64,000 nucleotides of DNA from Sandaracinaceae bacterium (GTDB taxonomy: Bacteria; Myxococcota_A; Polyangia; Polyangiales; JADJQN01). Below the pieces are notes generated by a model, which did no database searches, was not told the DNA's origin, and saw only the letters and a program-made list of their open reading frames with translations. How positions within the stretch are numbered: position 1 is the first letter of the stretch; every line of letters starts with the position of its first letter. A program made the position numbers and the translations under genes. Location: positions 496,001 to 560,000 of the forward strand of contig JADJQN010000001.1 in assembly GCA_016712745.1 (NCBI GenBank), read 5' to 3'. Positions 11,333 to 20,117 of the stretch are shown here, piece after piece.

Positions 11333-12591
11333 TGTCCGAACCGGTTACAGAGCTGCTTCGATTCGCTACCGCCGGTTCGGTCGACGACGGCAAGAGCACG
11401 CTCATCGGGCGCCTCTTGTGCGACACCAAGTCGATTTTCGAAGATCAGCTCGCGGCCGTGGAGCGCACCAGCAAGCAGCGGGGCGACGAGTACGTAAACC
11501 TCGCTTTGCTCACGGACGGCCTACGCGCCGAGCGCGAGCAAGGGATTACGATCGATGTCGCGTATCGCTATTTTGCGACGCCGAAGCGCAAATTCATTAT
11601 CGCCGACACACCCGGGCATATCCAATACACGCGCAACATGGTGACCGGCGCGTCGACGGCGGATCTCGCTCTGGTTTTGATTGATGCTCGTAAAGGCATT
11701 CTTGAGCAGTCGCGTCGCCATGCGTTTTTGGCGTCGCTCTTGCGCATTCCGCACATGGTTTTGTGCGTGAACAAGATGGACCTCGTCGGCTACAGCCAAG
11801 AAGTGTTCGAAAACATCAAGCAAGAGTTTCGAGAGTTCGCGCGAAAACTCGAGGTCGCGGATCTCACCTTCATCCCGATTTCCGCGTTGAACGGCGACAA
11901 CGTGGTGGACCGCTCGAAGAACATGCCTTGGTATGAAGGCACATCCCTTCTGCACCATCTGGAAGAAGTGCACATTGCGTCGGATCGCAATCTCATCGAC
12001 GCGCGCTTTCCCGTGCAATACGTAGTGCGTCCGATCTCCGGCGCGCATCACGACTTTCGCGGATACGCGGGGACGGTTGCTGGGGGCATGTTCAAGCCGG
12101 GCGACTCGGTCGTTGTGCTGCCCTCGGGATTCGAATCGCGTGTGCGCTCGATTGAAACATTTGATGGTGCGCGTGACCAAGCTGTGCCTTCCGACTCGGT
12201 GGTGATCACACTTGAGGACGAGATTGACGTCAGCCGCGGCGATATGATCTGCCGCCCGCACAACCGTCCGACGGTGGGACAGGACATTGAGGCGATGGTG
12301 TGTTGGCTCGGTGATCACACGAAGCTCGCCGCAGGCAACAAGTACGCGATCAAGCATACGACGAAGTGGGCGCGCGCCATTGTGAACGACGTCCGCTACC
12401 GACTCGACATCAACTCGCTGCACCGCGATGAGTCTGCGGATACGCTATCGCTCAACGAAATTGGCCGCATCAAACTTCGCACAACGGCTCCGCTGCTTTA
12501 CGACGAGTACCGTCGCAATCGCACTACTGGGAGTTTCCTTCTAGTCGACGAAGCCACGAACAACACCGTCGCCGCCGGCATGATCCTCTAG
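11332..12591 (+). CDS. cysN: Sulfate adenylyltransferase subunit 1 (GTPase)
   Basis: 419 residues, EF-Tu-like GTPase that drives APS synthesis by CysD. Motifs are clear: P-loop AGSVDDGKST (near residue 14), DTPGHIQYTRNM (G3), NKMDL (G4), then two beta-barrel domains. The length fits a stand-alone CysN without a fused CysC APS-kinase domain, and no cysC lies beside it. It overlaps cysD by one base. No reductase genes follow, so the downstream fate of APS must be encoded elsewhere. The gene ends just before a hairpin- and repeat-rich intergenic region that may also terminate transcription. Confidence 0.97.
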   Translation: MSEPVTELLRFATAGSVDDGKSTLIGRLLCDTKSIFEDQLAAVERTSKQRGDEYVNLALLTDGLRAEREQGITIDVAYRYFATPKRKFIIADTPGHIQYTRNMVTGASTADLALVLIDARKGILEQSRRHAFLASLLRIPHMVLCVNKMDLVGYSQEVFENIKQEFREFARKLEVADLTFIPISALNGDNVVDRSKNMPWYEGTSLLHHLEEVHIASDRNLIDARFPVQYVVRPISGAHHDFRGYAGTVAGGMFKPGDSVVVLPSGFESRVRSIETFDGARDQAVPSDSVVITLEDEIDVSRGDMICRPHNRPTVGQDIEAMVCWLGDHTKLAAGNKYAIKHTTKWARAIVNDVRYRLDINSLHRDESADTLSLNEIGRIKLRTTAPLLYDEYRRNRTTGSFLLVDEATNNTVAAGMIL

Positions 12592-12597
12592 CCTCTA

Positions 12598-12610
12598 GGG
12601 ACACGCTCCC
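12598..12610 (+). repeat. Outer inverted-repeat arm matching the tandem repeat unit
   Basis: GGGACACGCTCCC here is the exact reverse complement of GGGAGCGTGTCCC found at 12750-12762 and again at 12801-12813. The following CCGCG and AAAAAGCAC also loosely resemble the reverse complement of the downstream 51-bp unit, so this looks like a shortened, inverted copy of that unit. Confidence 0.7.
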
Positions 12611-12650
12611 CCGCGAAAAAGCACGTAATTTTGAAGGCTTACAGATCGAC

Positions 12651-12709
12651 TTTGGCCGCGCAAACTTGATACGCGAGCGCGCCCAATGTATCAAATTTGC
12701 GCGGCCAAA
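12651..12709. repeat. Long inverted repeat (hairpin) after cysN
   Basis: A 22-nt arm (12651-12672, starting TTTGGCCGCGC) is matched by its reverse complement at 12688-12709 with one mismatch, leaving a 15-nt loop. It can form a very stable stem in DNA or RNA. It lacks a T-tract, so it is not a classic terminator, but it sits between the ends of the convergent cysN and thioesterase genes. It may be part of a REP- or MITE-like element together with the flanking repeats. Confidence 0.85.
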
Positions 12710-12720
12710 CTCCGTTCGCA

Positions 12721-12822
12721 AGTGCTTGAAAAGATAGGCCCGCTGCCGAGGGAGCGTGTCCCCGCGGTTTCAGTGCTTGAAAAGATAGGCCCGCTGCCGA
12801 GGGAGCGTGTCCCCGCGGTTTC
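12721..12822. repeat. Perfect 51-bp tandem duplication
   Basis: The 51-bp unit AGTGCTTGAAAAGATAGGCC... at 12721-12771 is repeated without a mismatch at 12772-12822. Each copy contains GGGAGCGTGTCCC, the complement of the inverted arm at 12598-12610. Two identical copies imply recent duplication or gene conversion. The unit length is a multiple of three, but no credible protein is encoded. Confidence 0.9.
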
Positions 12823-12829
12823 CCAGGGT

Positions 12830-13216
12830 TTATGGGTCCAGGAACACGTTGGTGACAATCGCTTTTGCGAGGAGCTCGCCGTTTGATTCGCGCGTGAGGC
12901 GCACTTCGACGAGCGCCTGGGTGCGGCCAGCTTTGACGACTTCGGCGATGCCAAGGAGCACGTCGGTCGGCTTCACGGCACGCAAGTAGTGCGTCGTCAT
13001 CGTCACCGTGGTGAACGGGCGCAAGCTGCGCAACGAGAACATCGCCGGCCCGACCGTGTCGTCCATCATCGCGGCGAGGATTCCGCCTTGGACCGCGCCG
13101 TAGGGGTTGGTCATCTCCTCGGTCGGACGGAACCGCACCTCGGCGCGCCCGTCCTTGGCGCTGACGAACTCGGCGTGCAGCAATGCATACGTGGGCGGGG
13201 GAATACGCGGTGTCAA
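12830..13216 (-). CDS. PaaI-type hotdog-fold thioesterase
   Basis: 128 residues with the hotdog/4HBT signature NPYGAVQGGILAAMMDDTVG around residues 37-56, where the conserved Asp and the HGG-like AVQGG turn sit in the active site. TVTMTTHYLRAVKPTD is the second conserved strand region. Such enzymes hydrolyse acyl-CoA thioesters in the cytoplasm; the substrate cannot be read from sequence. The start is a TTG at 13216, about 10 nt after the stop of the upstream cyclophilin gene, so it is probably co-transcribed and translationally coupled. The gene ends close to the 51-bp repeat cluster. Confidence 0.85.
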   Translation of the reverse strand: MTPRIPPPTYALLHAEFVSAKDGRAEVRFRPTEEMTNPYGAVQGGILAAMMDDTVGPAMFSLRSLRPFTTVTMTTHYLRAVKPTDVLLGIAEVVKAGRTQALVEVRLTRESNGELLAKAIVTNVFLDP

Positions 13217-13225
13217 AGGGGCGCT

Positions 13226-13863
13226 CTACAGAATCGTGGCGTGAATGATGGCGTCGAGATTCGGAAAGTTCGCGTCTAGGTAAGAATTGCCCTGTGCGTA
13301 GATCTGCGTCTGATTCGGCGTCTCGCCGTACTCGTAGTTGAGTCCGTCAACGATATCCATGCCGGACACGACGTGCGCGAAGGGTGCGAAGCCGGAATCG
13401 TCCAGCGCAAGGTTGTTGCCCAGGTTGATAAACAACTGCGCGTTGCGCGAGTTTGGAAGGTCGGTCATCGCAAACGAGATGTAGCCGCGCGAGTTTGTCT
13501 CTACGACCGGGTCGTCCGCGATCGTCCGCGAACGCCAGGTAGTCGACGTCGCAGGATCGCCGTTGATCCCAAACTGCACGACGAAGCCCGGCACGATTCG
13601 AAAGAAGCGGCAGCCGTCGTAGTAGCCGCTTTCAACGAGCTCGCGGAAGCGCGCGGCCCCGAGGGGTGCCCAACTGGATCGACTTCCACGACGAAGTTGC
13701 CTTGCGTAGTCTCGAACTGCACTTGGAACACGTCCGATGCAACAACGCCCGCATCGCTCCCCGACCCTGGTTCCGCGCCCCCGCACCCAACAGAGATCGC
13801 GAAATTTAGCAGAAGCAGGCCGATTTCGGCCGTGCGAGCGAATGCTGTGTGACGTTGGGGCAT
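13226..13863 (-). CDS. Lipoprotein cyclophilin-type peptidyl-prolyl isomerase (frameshifted)
   Basis: The ATG at 13863 opens MPQRHTAFARTAEIG and a signal peptide ending ISVGC, a lipobox. After a Gly/Ser/Asp linker the cyclophilin domain starts VFQVQFETTQGNFVVEVDP. There the frame breaks between 13675 and 13676: restoring one base joins VDP to SWAPLGAARFRELVESGYYDG. The rest carries the expected active-site pattern: FFRIVPGFVVQFG (Arg, Phe, Gln) and NSRNAQLFINLG. The reconstructed protein is about 212 residues. It would isomerise X-Pro bonds in the periplasm. The gene is divergent from the Ser/Thr kinase and followed by the thioesterase. Confidence 0.85.
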
Positions 13864-13992
13864 GTGCGCAGTGTCGGCAACGCCGCCGGCGGAGGCAAGC
13901 GCAAACGCACGGCATTCGCGGTCATCCTTTTGTCCGCTGCCGGCGGCGTGGTAGGCTGCATCGCACTAGAAACTTCCGCGGAGGGGGGGGTT

Positions 13993-15384
13993 CTGAAGAA
14001 CGAGTCGAACCCGGTCGTCCCTGTCGACCAGAGCCGTTTTGGCAAATATCGAATCCGCTATCGCATGGCGCGCGGCGGAATGGCATCGATCTATCTCGCA
14101 CAAGAAGTTCTGCCCGACGGCGAAGAGAAGTGGGTGGCGCTCAAGCTGATTCACGAACATCTCGCCGAGGACCGTCGCTTCGTCACGATGTTCTTCGACG
14201 AAGTTCGCGTGTCTGAGCGCATCGACAATCCGAACGTGTGCAAGGTCATCGACTTCGGCGAAGAGAACGGCAAGTCCTATCTCGCGATGGAATACATGCA
14301 CGGTGAAACGCTTACGCGCGTTTTCAAACGTGCGATGTCAGGGAGCGTGTTGCCCGCCGAAGTTGCGGTTCGCGTGATCATCGATGCAGCCCGCGGTCTG
14401 CACGCAGCGCACGAGCTGCGCGGCGACGACGGCATGCCGCTTAACGTTGTGCATCGCGATATCTCGCCCGCCAACATCATGGTGCTCTATGACGGCACCA
14501 CCAAGGTCCTCGACTTCGGCGTGGCCCGCGCGCGCGGACGTCTGACTGAGACGGTCGCCGGCGAGCTCAAGGGCAAAGTTCCGTACATGCCGCCCGAGCA
14601 GGTGCGAGGGCAAGCGGTGGATCGACGCGCAGATATTTGGTCGCTCGGCGTGGTGCTCTGGGAGGCGCTCACGAGTCGCTCGCTTTTCCAAGCGGACAAT
14701 GAGCCCAGCACGATGCTCGAGGTCGTTGAAGGCAAGCTAGTTCCGCCATCTGAAATCAAGGCGAGTGTGCCAAAGGAGCTCGACGCGATTGTGATGTCGG
14801 CGCTCGTTCGCAAGATTGACGACCGCGTAGACACGGCGGAACAGTTCGCGAGCAAGCTCGAAGAATGGTTGAAGACGACTGCTAATCCGGCAACCACCGC
14901 CGACGTAGCGGCGTGGATGAACGAGCACTTCGCAGACAAAAAAGCCGCGCGCGAAGCATTGCTCCGGGCGGAGCCGAAGCCCGAAGCGGAAGACATTCCG
15001 GAAATCGACGTCGTGAGTGTGAGCGTCGTGGGCGAAAAAAACGTCGCAAATGACGAGGTCGTCACAGACCGCGACTCTAGCAAGAGCGGAACCAATCCGC
15101 TCAACGCGGACGCACGTGCGAGGGACGCAAGCAGGCCGGTTCCCCTCTCCAAGCCCAGCACGCCCGGCATTGCAGGCAAGACTGCGCAGGCCGACGTCAC
15201 GCCCCCACCCAAGACTTTTCCTCAGCCGCTTGTAAACGCGAACACAGACGGCGACTCGTTCCCACGCGACTCGGGCCCGCCGACGAAGTTTCGAAAAGCG
15301 CAAGAGCGGCGCGCGTGGATCGTCTTGGGCGTGGCTCTCGTCGTATGCCTCGTCGCAGCTATTTGGGTGGTCGCCAATCGCTGA
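13993..15384 (+). CDS. Membrane-anchored Ser/Thr protein kinase
   Basis: Hanks-type kinase with a Gly-rich loop RMARGGMASIYLA, catalytic Lys in VALKLI, HRD loop VVHRDISPANIM, DFG motif VLDFGVARARG and the APE-like MPPEQVRG. A ~120-residue Pro/Ser/Asp-rich linker leads to one C-terminal membrane segment (AWIVLGVALVVCLVAAIWVV), so the kinase faces the cytoplasm. The start is uncertain. The frame is open back to a GTG at 13849, which would overlap the divergent cyclophilin start, and another GTG is at 13948. The only candidate with a good ribosome-binding site (GGAGGGG in a G-rich run) is a CTG at 13993, which I use. Substrates unknown. Confidence 0.9.
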   Translation: MKNESNPVVPVDQSRFGKYRIRYRMARGGMASIYLAQEVLPDGEEKWVALKLIHEHLAEDRRFVTMFFDEVRVSERIDNPNVCKVIDFGEENGKSYLAMEYMHGETLTRVFKRAMSGSVLPAEVAVRVIIDAARGLHAAHELRGDDGMPLNVVHRDISPANIMVLYDGTTKVLDFGVARARGRLTETVAGELKGKVPYMPPEQVRGQAVDRRADIWSLGVVLWEALTSRSLFQADNEPSTMLEVVEGKLVPPSEIKASVPKELDAIVMSALVRKIDDRVDTAEQFASKLEEWLKTTANPATTADVAAWMNEHFADKKAAREALLRAEPKPEAEDIPEIDVVSVSVVGEKNVANDEVVTDRDSSKSGTNPLNADARARDASRPVPLSKPSTPGIAGKTAQADVTPPPKTFPQPLVNANTDGDSFPRDSGPPTKFRKAQERRAWIVLGVALVVCLVAAIWVVANR

Positions 15385-15393
15385 GCTCATTCG

Positions 15394-15984
15394 ATGATCA
15401 TCGCCATCGGAGTTCTATCCGCGGTCGGTCTGGCTGTGGTGGTCTTCGCCATCGCGCACGCCTACGGCCGTCGTCATGACGACGAGCGCGAACGCGAGAT
15501 TTGGCAAGCGATGGCGCAAAGCCAAGGGATGGAGCTGCGCCAGGAGAAGAGTCACCTCAGTCTACATGGAACGATCGGCCCGTTATCCTTCGTCGTCGAT
15601 CGCGACACGTTCCTAACCTACGGGCTCGACGCGATGCTCGGGCTCCGAGCGACTCTGCCGCGTCCGCCGCAGGGCCAGGTGGTGGTTTGGTATGCGCCCG
15701 ATCTCGCGACGCCCCAGACAGTTTGGCCTAGTTTGGTTGAAGCAGATCCCGGCGCAGAATGGTTCGCGCGCAAGTTCCGGGTCTACGCAAGCGAGCCCGC
15801 GATCGCAGACAAACTCCTGTCGGGCGAAGTTCGTGAGCGCTTGGGCTCGCTAGCGGGCGGTGCTCTTATCGTTTCACCCGACGAGGTGCTCGTGCTGTTT
15901 AGTCATCTCGACGCGCCGAGCATCAAGGGCGCGGCCCAGGTCGTTGCCGCGTTGCGCGACGCCCAGATCCTGGGTGGGCGTTGA
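15394..15984 (+). CDS. Membrane-anchored protein of unknown function
   Basis: 196 residues starting MIIAIGVLSAVGLAVVVFAIAHAYG, a single N-terminal membrane segment, followed by a charged stretch (GRRHDDEREREIWQAMA) and a soluble domain that is probably cytoplasmic. No catalytic motif or Cys pattern is visible. It begins 9 nt after the kinase stop codon, so the two genes are likely co-transcribed. The protein could be a kinase partner, but only position supports that. I do not recognise the family. Confidence 0.7.
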   Translation: MIIAIGVLSAVGLAVVVFAIAHAYGRRHDDEREREIWQAMAQSQGMELRQEKSHLSLHGTIGPLSFVVDRDTFLTYGLDAMLGLRATLPRPPQGQVVVWYAPDLATPQTVWPSLVEADPGAEWFARKFRVYASEPAIADKLLSGEVRERLGSLAGGALIVSPDEVLVLFSHLDAPSIKGAAQVVAALRDAQILGGR

Positions 15985-16064
15985 GCGGCATTTTCCGCGT
16001 TTGCGCCGACAGCGCCTCTTCCGCACGATAGAGTCTCGACACAGCCCGCAATCGGCGCTAAAGG

Positions 16065-17051
16065 ATGGCCCGTTCTACTGGGCTCAACGAGCTGTTATTA
16101 CAGGCTTTGCGTATGCTTCGATTCCGCGCCGACCTTAAAACCATAGCCTTCGTCGCCATTTATTTTGGCCTCGTCGCGTATCAGTGGATCTGGGCTCCGA
16201 GCACTCTGTGGCTCGCGGTTCCGTTGTTCGTGCTCACGTGCTGGTTCTCGTTCTTTGGGGCGGTCGCGACGCACAACACCGTGCATTCGCCCATCTGGAA
16301 GAACCGAACGATGAACCGCATCTCGCAACTCGTACTGACGCTCACGTACGGACATCCTGTGAGCGCGTTCGTGCCCGGACACAATTTGAGCCACCACAAG
16401 CATACGCAATCAAGTCGCGATGTGATGCGCACTTACAAGACGCGCCATCGTTGGCACTTCTTGAACGGGTTGCTCTTCATGGTTCACGTTGGCGGAGATA
16501 TTACGAAAGCTGACTTCCGCTACGGCAAAGCGATGCGCACACGCAACCCAGCCTGGTTCCGCCAGCTCTGTATCGAGTGGGGCGTCTACCTGGGCGTCAC
16601 AATCGTCCTGCTCGCGCTCGATTGGCGCAAGTTCCTTCTCTATTTCCTGATCCCCCATCAGTACGCGGCGTGGGGCATCATCACGATGAACCTTCTGCAG
16701 CACGACGGTTGCGACGAGAACAGCGAGTACAATCACTCACGCAATTTCGTAGGCAAGGTCGTGAATTTTTGGACGTACAACAACGGCTTTCACACGATTC
16801 ATCACGAAGAGCCCGGCCTGCACTGGAGCCTTCTTCCCGCAGCGCACGCGGCTCGCATCGCGCCGCACATTCACGAAAACCTTGATCAGCAAAACATCCT
16901 TGTTTATCTGTGGAAGACATTCTTCTGGCCAGGCAAGCGCATGCGCTACGACGGCTCCGAGTTTATCTTGCCACCCGTCGCTGCGGACGAAGAGTGGATT
17001 CCCGCACCGAGCGAGACGCCCACGGATGTTTCTTTGGGCGCGGTGAGCTGA
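16065..17051 (+). CDS. Fatty acid desaturase (membrane di-iron)
   Basis: 328 residues with the three histidine boxes of membrane desaturases: HNTVH near residue 71, HNLSHHKH near residue 109, and HTIHH near residue 246, preceded by NHSRNFVGKVVNFWTYNNGF. Pairs of hydrophobic segments lie between boxes one and two and between two and three, as expected for an integral membrane enzyme that oxidises acyl chains using a di-iron centre. Regiospecificity and acyl carrier cannot be told. The first ATG (16065) has AAAGG directly against it; an ATG at 16113 (MLRFRADLKT) is a good alternative start. The C-terminal tail is Pro/Glu-rich and probably disordered. Confidence 0.92.
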   Translation: MARSTGLNELLLQALRMLRFRADLKTIAFVAIYFGLVAYQWIWAPSTLWLAVPLFVLTCWFSFFGAVATHNTVHSPIWKNRTMNRISQLVLTLTYGHPVSAFVPGHNLSHHKHTQSSRDVMRTYKTRHRWHFLNGLLFMVHVGGDITKADFRYGKAMRTRNPAWFRQLCIEWGVYLGVTIVLLALDWRKFLLYFLIPHQYAAWGIITMNLLQHDGCDENSEYNHSRNFVGKVVNFWTYNNGFHTIHHEEPGLHWSLLPAAHAARIAPHIHENLDQQNILVYLWKTFFWPGKRMRYDGSEFILPPVAADEEWIPAPSETPTDVSLGAVS

Positions 17052-17056
17052 GATCG

Positions 17057-17740
17057 CTACGAAGCGAGCTTCGCTCGAACGATACTTTCCATCTGTGATA
17101 CCGCGGCTTCTAGGTCGATCTCACTGGTGTCGACGTGAATCGCGTCAGACGCGGGCTTGAGCGGCGCAACCGGTCGCTGCGAGTCCTGCAAATCGCGCGC
17201 AGCGACTTCGGCGACAGTTTGATCGCGGTCGGCGAGCACTCCGCGCGCCCGCAGCTCGTGCCATCGACGTTCGCCGCGCACCTTTTCCGACGCGGTGAGG
17301 AAGATCTTTACTTCGGCATCCGGGAAAACCACCGTGCCGATGTCGCGCCCCTCAAGGACGACTCCCCCGTCTTCGCCGAGCTTGCGCTGCAATCCGAGCA
17401 GCGCGTCACGCACCTCAGCATGCTTGGAGACATCGCTCGCGCCTTTCGAGATTTCCGGTGTGCGAATGTCAGCGGATCGATCAATGTCATTGATCATCAG
17501 CTTGGGTGGCCCGTCCGCGTTTGGCGCGAAGCGAAGCGGCAGGTTGCGTGTCAGCTCGCCGAGTCGCGGGCCGTCATCGAACGAGATACCGGCTTCGGCC
17601 GCCGCGAGAGCGACGCCTCGGTATAGCGCGCCGGTGTCGACGAGCACATAGCCGAGGCGGTTGGCGAGACGACCCGCGCACGTGCTCTTGCCTGCGCCTG
17701 CGGGACCATCGATGGCGACAACCGGACGCGACCTTTTCAT
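17057..17740 (-). CDS. cmk: Cytidylate kinase
   Basis: 227 residues. It phosphorylates CMP and dCMP with ATP in the cytoplasm. The Walker A loop IDGPAGAGKST lies near residue 10; VDTGALYRGVAL, LEGRDIGTVVFPDAEVKIFL and RGERRWHEL...RDQTVAEVAARDLQDSQR are the CMP-binding and lid motifs typical of bacterial Cmk. The ATG at 17740 overlaps the aroA stop (ATGA), so the two are translationally coupled, an order (aroA-cmk) common in proteobacteria. It ends 5 nt from the convergent desaturase gene. Confidence 0.97.
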   Translation of the reverse strand: MKRSRPVVAIDGPAGAGKSTCAGRLANRLGYVLVDTGALYRGVALAAAEAGISFDDGPRLGELTRNLPLRFAPNADGPPKLMINDIDRSADIRTPEISKGASDVSKHAEVRDALLGLQRKLGEDGGVVLEGRDIGTVVFPDAEVKIFLTASEKVRGERRWHELRARGVLADRDQTVAEVAARDLQDSQRPVAPLKPASDAIHVDTSEIDLEAAVSQMESIVRAKLAS

Positions 17741-19086
17741 ACGTTTACCTCTTCTTCCACGATGTCAGCCCCCAAAGAACGTAACACGCGCGCAAATCCT
17801 GGAAAGCTCGTCTGCACGCACTCAACGTTGCGAACGATAGTTTCGCCGTCCGCGCGCAGGCCAATGCACGCAGCAGCCATGGCGATGCGGTGGTCGCCCT
17901 GGCAGTCGACTGTCGCCGCGCGTAGGCGGTCGGTCCCCTCAAGCCAGAGCCCGTCTTCGAACTCGCCGCACGTAACGCCAAAAGCGCGAAGCATCAGAAT
18001 CGTAGATGCAATTCGATCGCTCTCTTTAACCCGCAGCTCTTCGGCGTCGCGAATCTCCGTTTTTCCCGGAGCCGATAGCGCAAGCGCCGCGTACGCAGGC
18101 ACATCGTCGATCATACGCGTCGTTAGCTCGCCCCCGACTCGGCCCCGCGCGATGGTCGCCTGCTCGATGTGGATCCTAGCGGTCGGTTCGTCGGCGACCG
18201 TCTCGTCGCCAGGGACGACGTTCACCTGGGCCCGCATGCTACGAAGCGCGTCGAGCATGCCTGTGCGAGTGGGATTGACGCCGACGTTGACTACTTCGAC
18301 CACGCTCTTGGGCACGAGCTGTGCTGCAGCGATGAGAAAGGCGGCCGCCGAGAGATCACCGGGCATCGTCCATCGAAAGGCATCCCATCCCCCGCGCCAC
18401 TCCACAGGATCGAGCACGACCATCGACGCCATGCGCTCGATGGGCACTCCGAGTGCTGCGAGCATCCGTTCCGTGTGATCACGGGAGAGCGTAGGCTCGC
18501 GCAGAGCGGTAAGACCGTTTGCGTAGAGGCCCGATAGAAGCAGCGCGCTCTTCACTTGGGCGCTCGCGACTGGCATCTCGTACTCGATTCCGAGTAGCGA
18601 CTCGCCTTTGACGAGCGGCGCAACCGAAAGCGGTGGAAAAAGCTCGGTCGATTCGCTGCGCACCGTTCCCATGATGTGAGCGCCGCGAGCCCGCAGCGGA
18701 TCGACAATCCGCTTCATGGGACGCCGCGAAAGCGATGCATCGCCCACCAGACGCGTCCCAAAGTGTTGCGCGCACAGAAGTCCGGCGATCAACCGCATCG
18801 TTGTGCCGGAATTTCCACAATCGATGTGCCCGTTGGGCAGCTGAAGGCCGCGCAACCCTACCCCCTGCACACGCGTGCTTTCATCTTGCTCACGGATAAC
18901 GACGCCCATCGCCATCAGCGCATGTTGCGTTGCCCGCACGTCGCCACTCAGCGTGAGCTCGTCAAGGACGCACTCCCCCTCAGCGAGCGCGGCCAGAATG
19001 AGTGCGCGGTGCCCGATGGACTTGTCTGAAGCGACGCGCGCCGTGCCGGAGAGGCGCTGCGAAGTTCGAACGCGATACTGTTTCAC
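17737..19086 (-). CDS. aroA: 3-phosphoshikimate 1-carboxyvinyltransferase (EPSP synthase)
   Basis: 449 residues. AroA joins PEP to shikimate-3-phosphate in the chorismate pathway. Visible hallmarks are VASDKSIGHRALILAALAEGE at the N-terminus (substrate-binding Lys-Ser), GNSGTTMRLIAGLL near residue 94, the LSRRPMKRIVDPLRARGA stretch, and the C-terminal ELRVKESDRI and DHRIAMA motifs. The length is normal. Together with pheA and hisC upstream it makes this operon an aromatic amino acid cluster. Confidence 0.98.
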   Translation of the reverse strand: MKQYRVRTSQRLSGTARVASDKSIGHRALILAALAEGECVLDELTLSGDVRATQHALMAMGVVIREQDESTRVQGVGLRGLQLPNGHIDCGNSGTTMRLIAGLLCAQHFGTRLVGDASLSRRPMKRIVDPLRARGAHIMGTVRSESTELFPPLSVAPLVKGESLLGIEYEMPVASAQVKSALLLSGLYANGLTALREPTLSRDHTERMLAALGVPIERMASMVVLDPVEWRGGWDAFRWTMPGDLSAAAFLIAAAQLVPKSVVEVVNVGVNPTRTGMLDALRSMRAQVNVVPGDETVADEPTARIHIEQATIARGRVGGELTTRMIDDVPAYAALALSAPGKTEIRDAEELRVKESDRIASTILMLRAFGVTCGEFEDGLWLEGTDRLRAATVDCQGDHRIAMAAACIGLRADGETIVRNVECVQTSFPGFARVLRSLGADIVEEEVNV

Positions 19087-19105
19087 AAGCCGACGTTCAC
19101 GACGC

Positions 19106-20110
19106 TCAGTCGCCCAGAATCAGGCTTGCACGCGTCAAAAGAGAGTCGGCCTCGGCGGCGGTGAGCGTAACTTGGATCGATACGCGCGACGCGTTCGCTG
19201 TGATGGTCACTCGATTGAGGATGGGCGTCAGACCCATGAGCGACATTGCGATGTTGGATGCGTAGCCGCGAACTAAACTCTGAAAGCCGGTCGCCAGGAG
19301 CGCGGCGGCAGCCGGTGAGCTCGCGTCGATGAAGCCGTTCGCGTGCAGGTCTTGGCCTACGTCAACGCGCGCACTGAACGCGCGCGCTTCCGCGAGGGCG
19401 TGGGCGGTCGCCTCGTCGAAGCGAAGCTCGTCTGACCCCACCACGAAGAGGGCTAGGCGCACCGGCCCGGGTGGTATGAGCTGCGCGGTGAGCGCTGCTT
19501 GCTCACCGTTGAGCGCGTCGCGAACGTCACGCATCGGCGCGTTGGTCCACACAGACGCAAAATCGCCTGCCTTCAAGCGCTGAAGCTCAGCGTCAATACG
19601 GTCGTCACCGACGAAGAACGCGGTGCGTGAATCAAGCACCGCAGCGCCGTAGTCCCGCGCGGAATTCACCGTTGATCGAAAGCCAAAGCGCTCCGTGACG
19701 GGGGTGTCGCCCAGGGCAACCACAGGTGAATCCATTCGAACAATCGCCAAGGCTTCGTCGTGCCTGTTCGCCTCATCGAAGCTACCGCCCAAGGCGAATT
19801 CATGCCCGTGCTGCGAGATTGCGGACCACTGCGCGTCGTCGAACGCTTGATCACGCCTTCGCAGCGTATCCAAGATGGACAGCGCGCGCGGCCATGCACT
19901 CCAGCCCCGCAATGAATCGATATTCAGACGCGCGACCAGCACCGTGTTCGCGGGAAATACCGCGGTGATGTCAGACTCCCACACGTTCGGAGCCGAAGCC
20001 GCTGGCGCTGCCGTGGTCGAGGCGCCCTCGGCGCTCGCCGAAGCGCCGCCGCAACTAGAGAGGATGAGGCCGAGCCACAGAGTCGTCGCGCCATAGATAG
20101 TCGTTCGCAT
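19106..20110 (-). CDS. Lipoprotein of unknown function in the aro operon
   Basis: About 334 residues from the ATG at 20110 (an in-frame start at 20116 adds two residues). The signal MRTTIYGATTLWLGLILSSC ends in a lipobox. A Ser/Ala-rich linker precedes a domain beginning SDITAVFPANTVLVARLNIDSLRGW. This resembles the opening of myxobacterial proteins in which a paired beta-alpha domain reports on small-molecule or protein binding, but I cannot name the family. No Cys besides the lipidated one. It sits between hisC and aroA with gaps of a few bases, so it is in the same transcript even though its role is not aromatic biosynthesis. Confidence 0.7.
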   Translation of the reverse strand: MRTTIYGATTLWLGLILSSCGGASASAEGASTTAAPAASAPNVWESDITAVFPANTVLVARLNIDSLRGWSAWPRALSILDTLRRRDQAFDDAQWSAISQHGHEFALGGSFDEANRHDEALAIVRMDSPVVALGDTPVTERFGFRSTVNSARDYGAAVLDSRTAFFVGDDRIDAELQRLKAGDFASVWTNAPMRDVRDALNGEQAALTAQLIPPGPVRLALFVVGSDELRFDEATAHALAEARAFSARVDVGQDLHANGFIDASSPAAAALLATGFQSLVRGYASNIAMSLMGLTPILNRVTITANASRVSIQVTLTAAEADSLLTRASLILGD

Positions 20111-20117
20111 CGTCACT

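Noticed and set aside
12721..12822. CRISPR array
   Set aside because: Only two adjacent identical units with no spacers between them and no cas genes.
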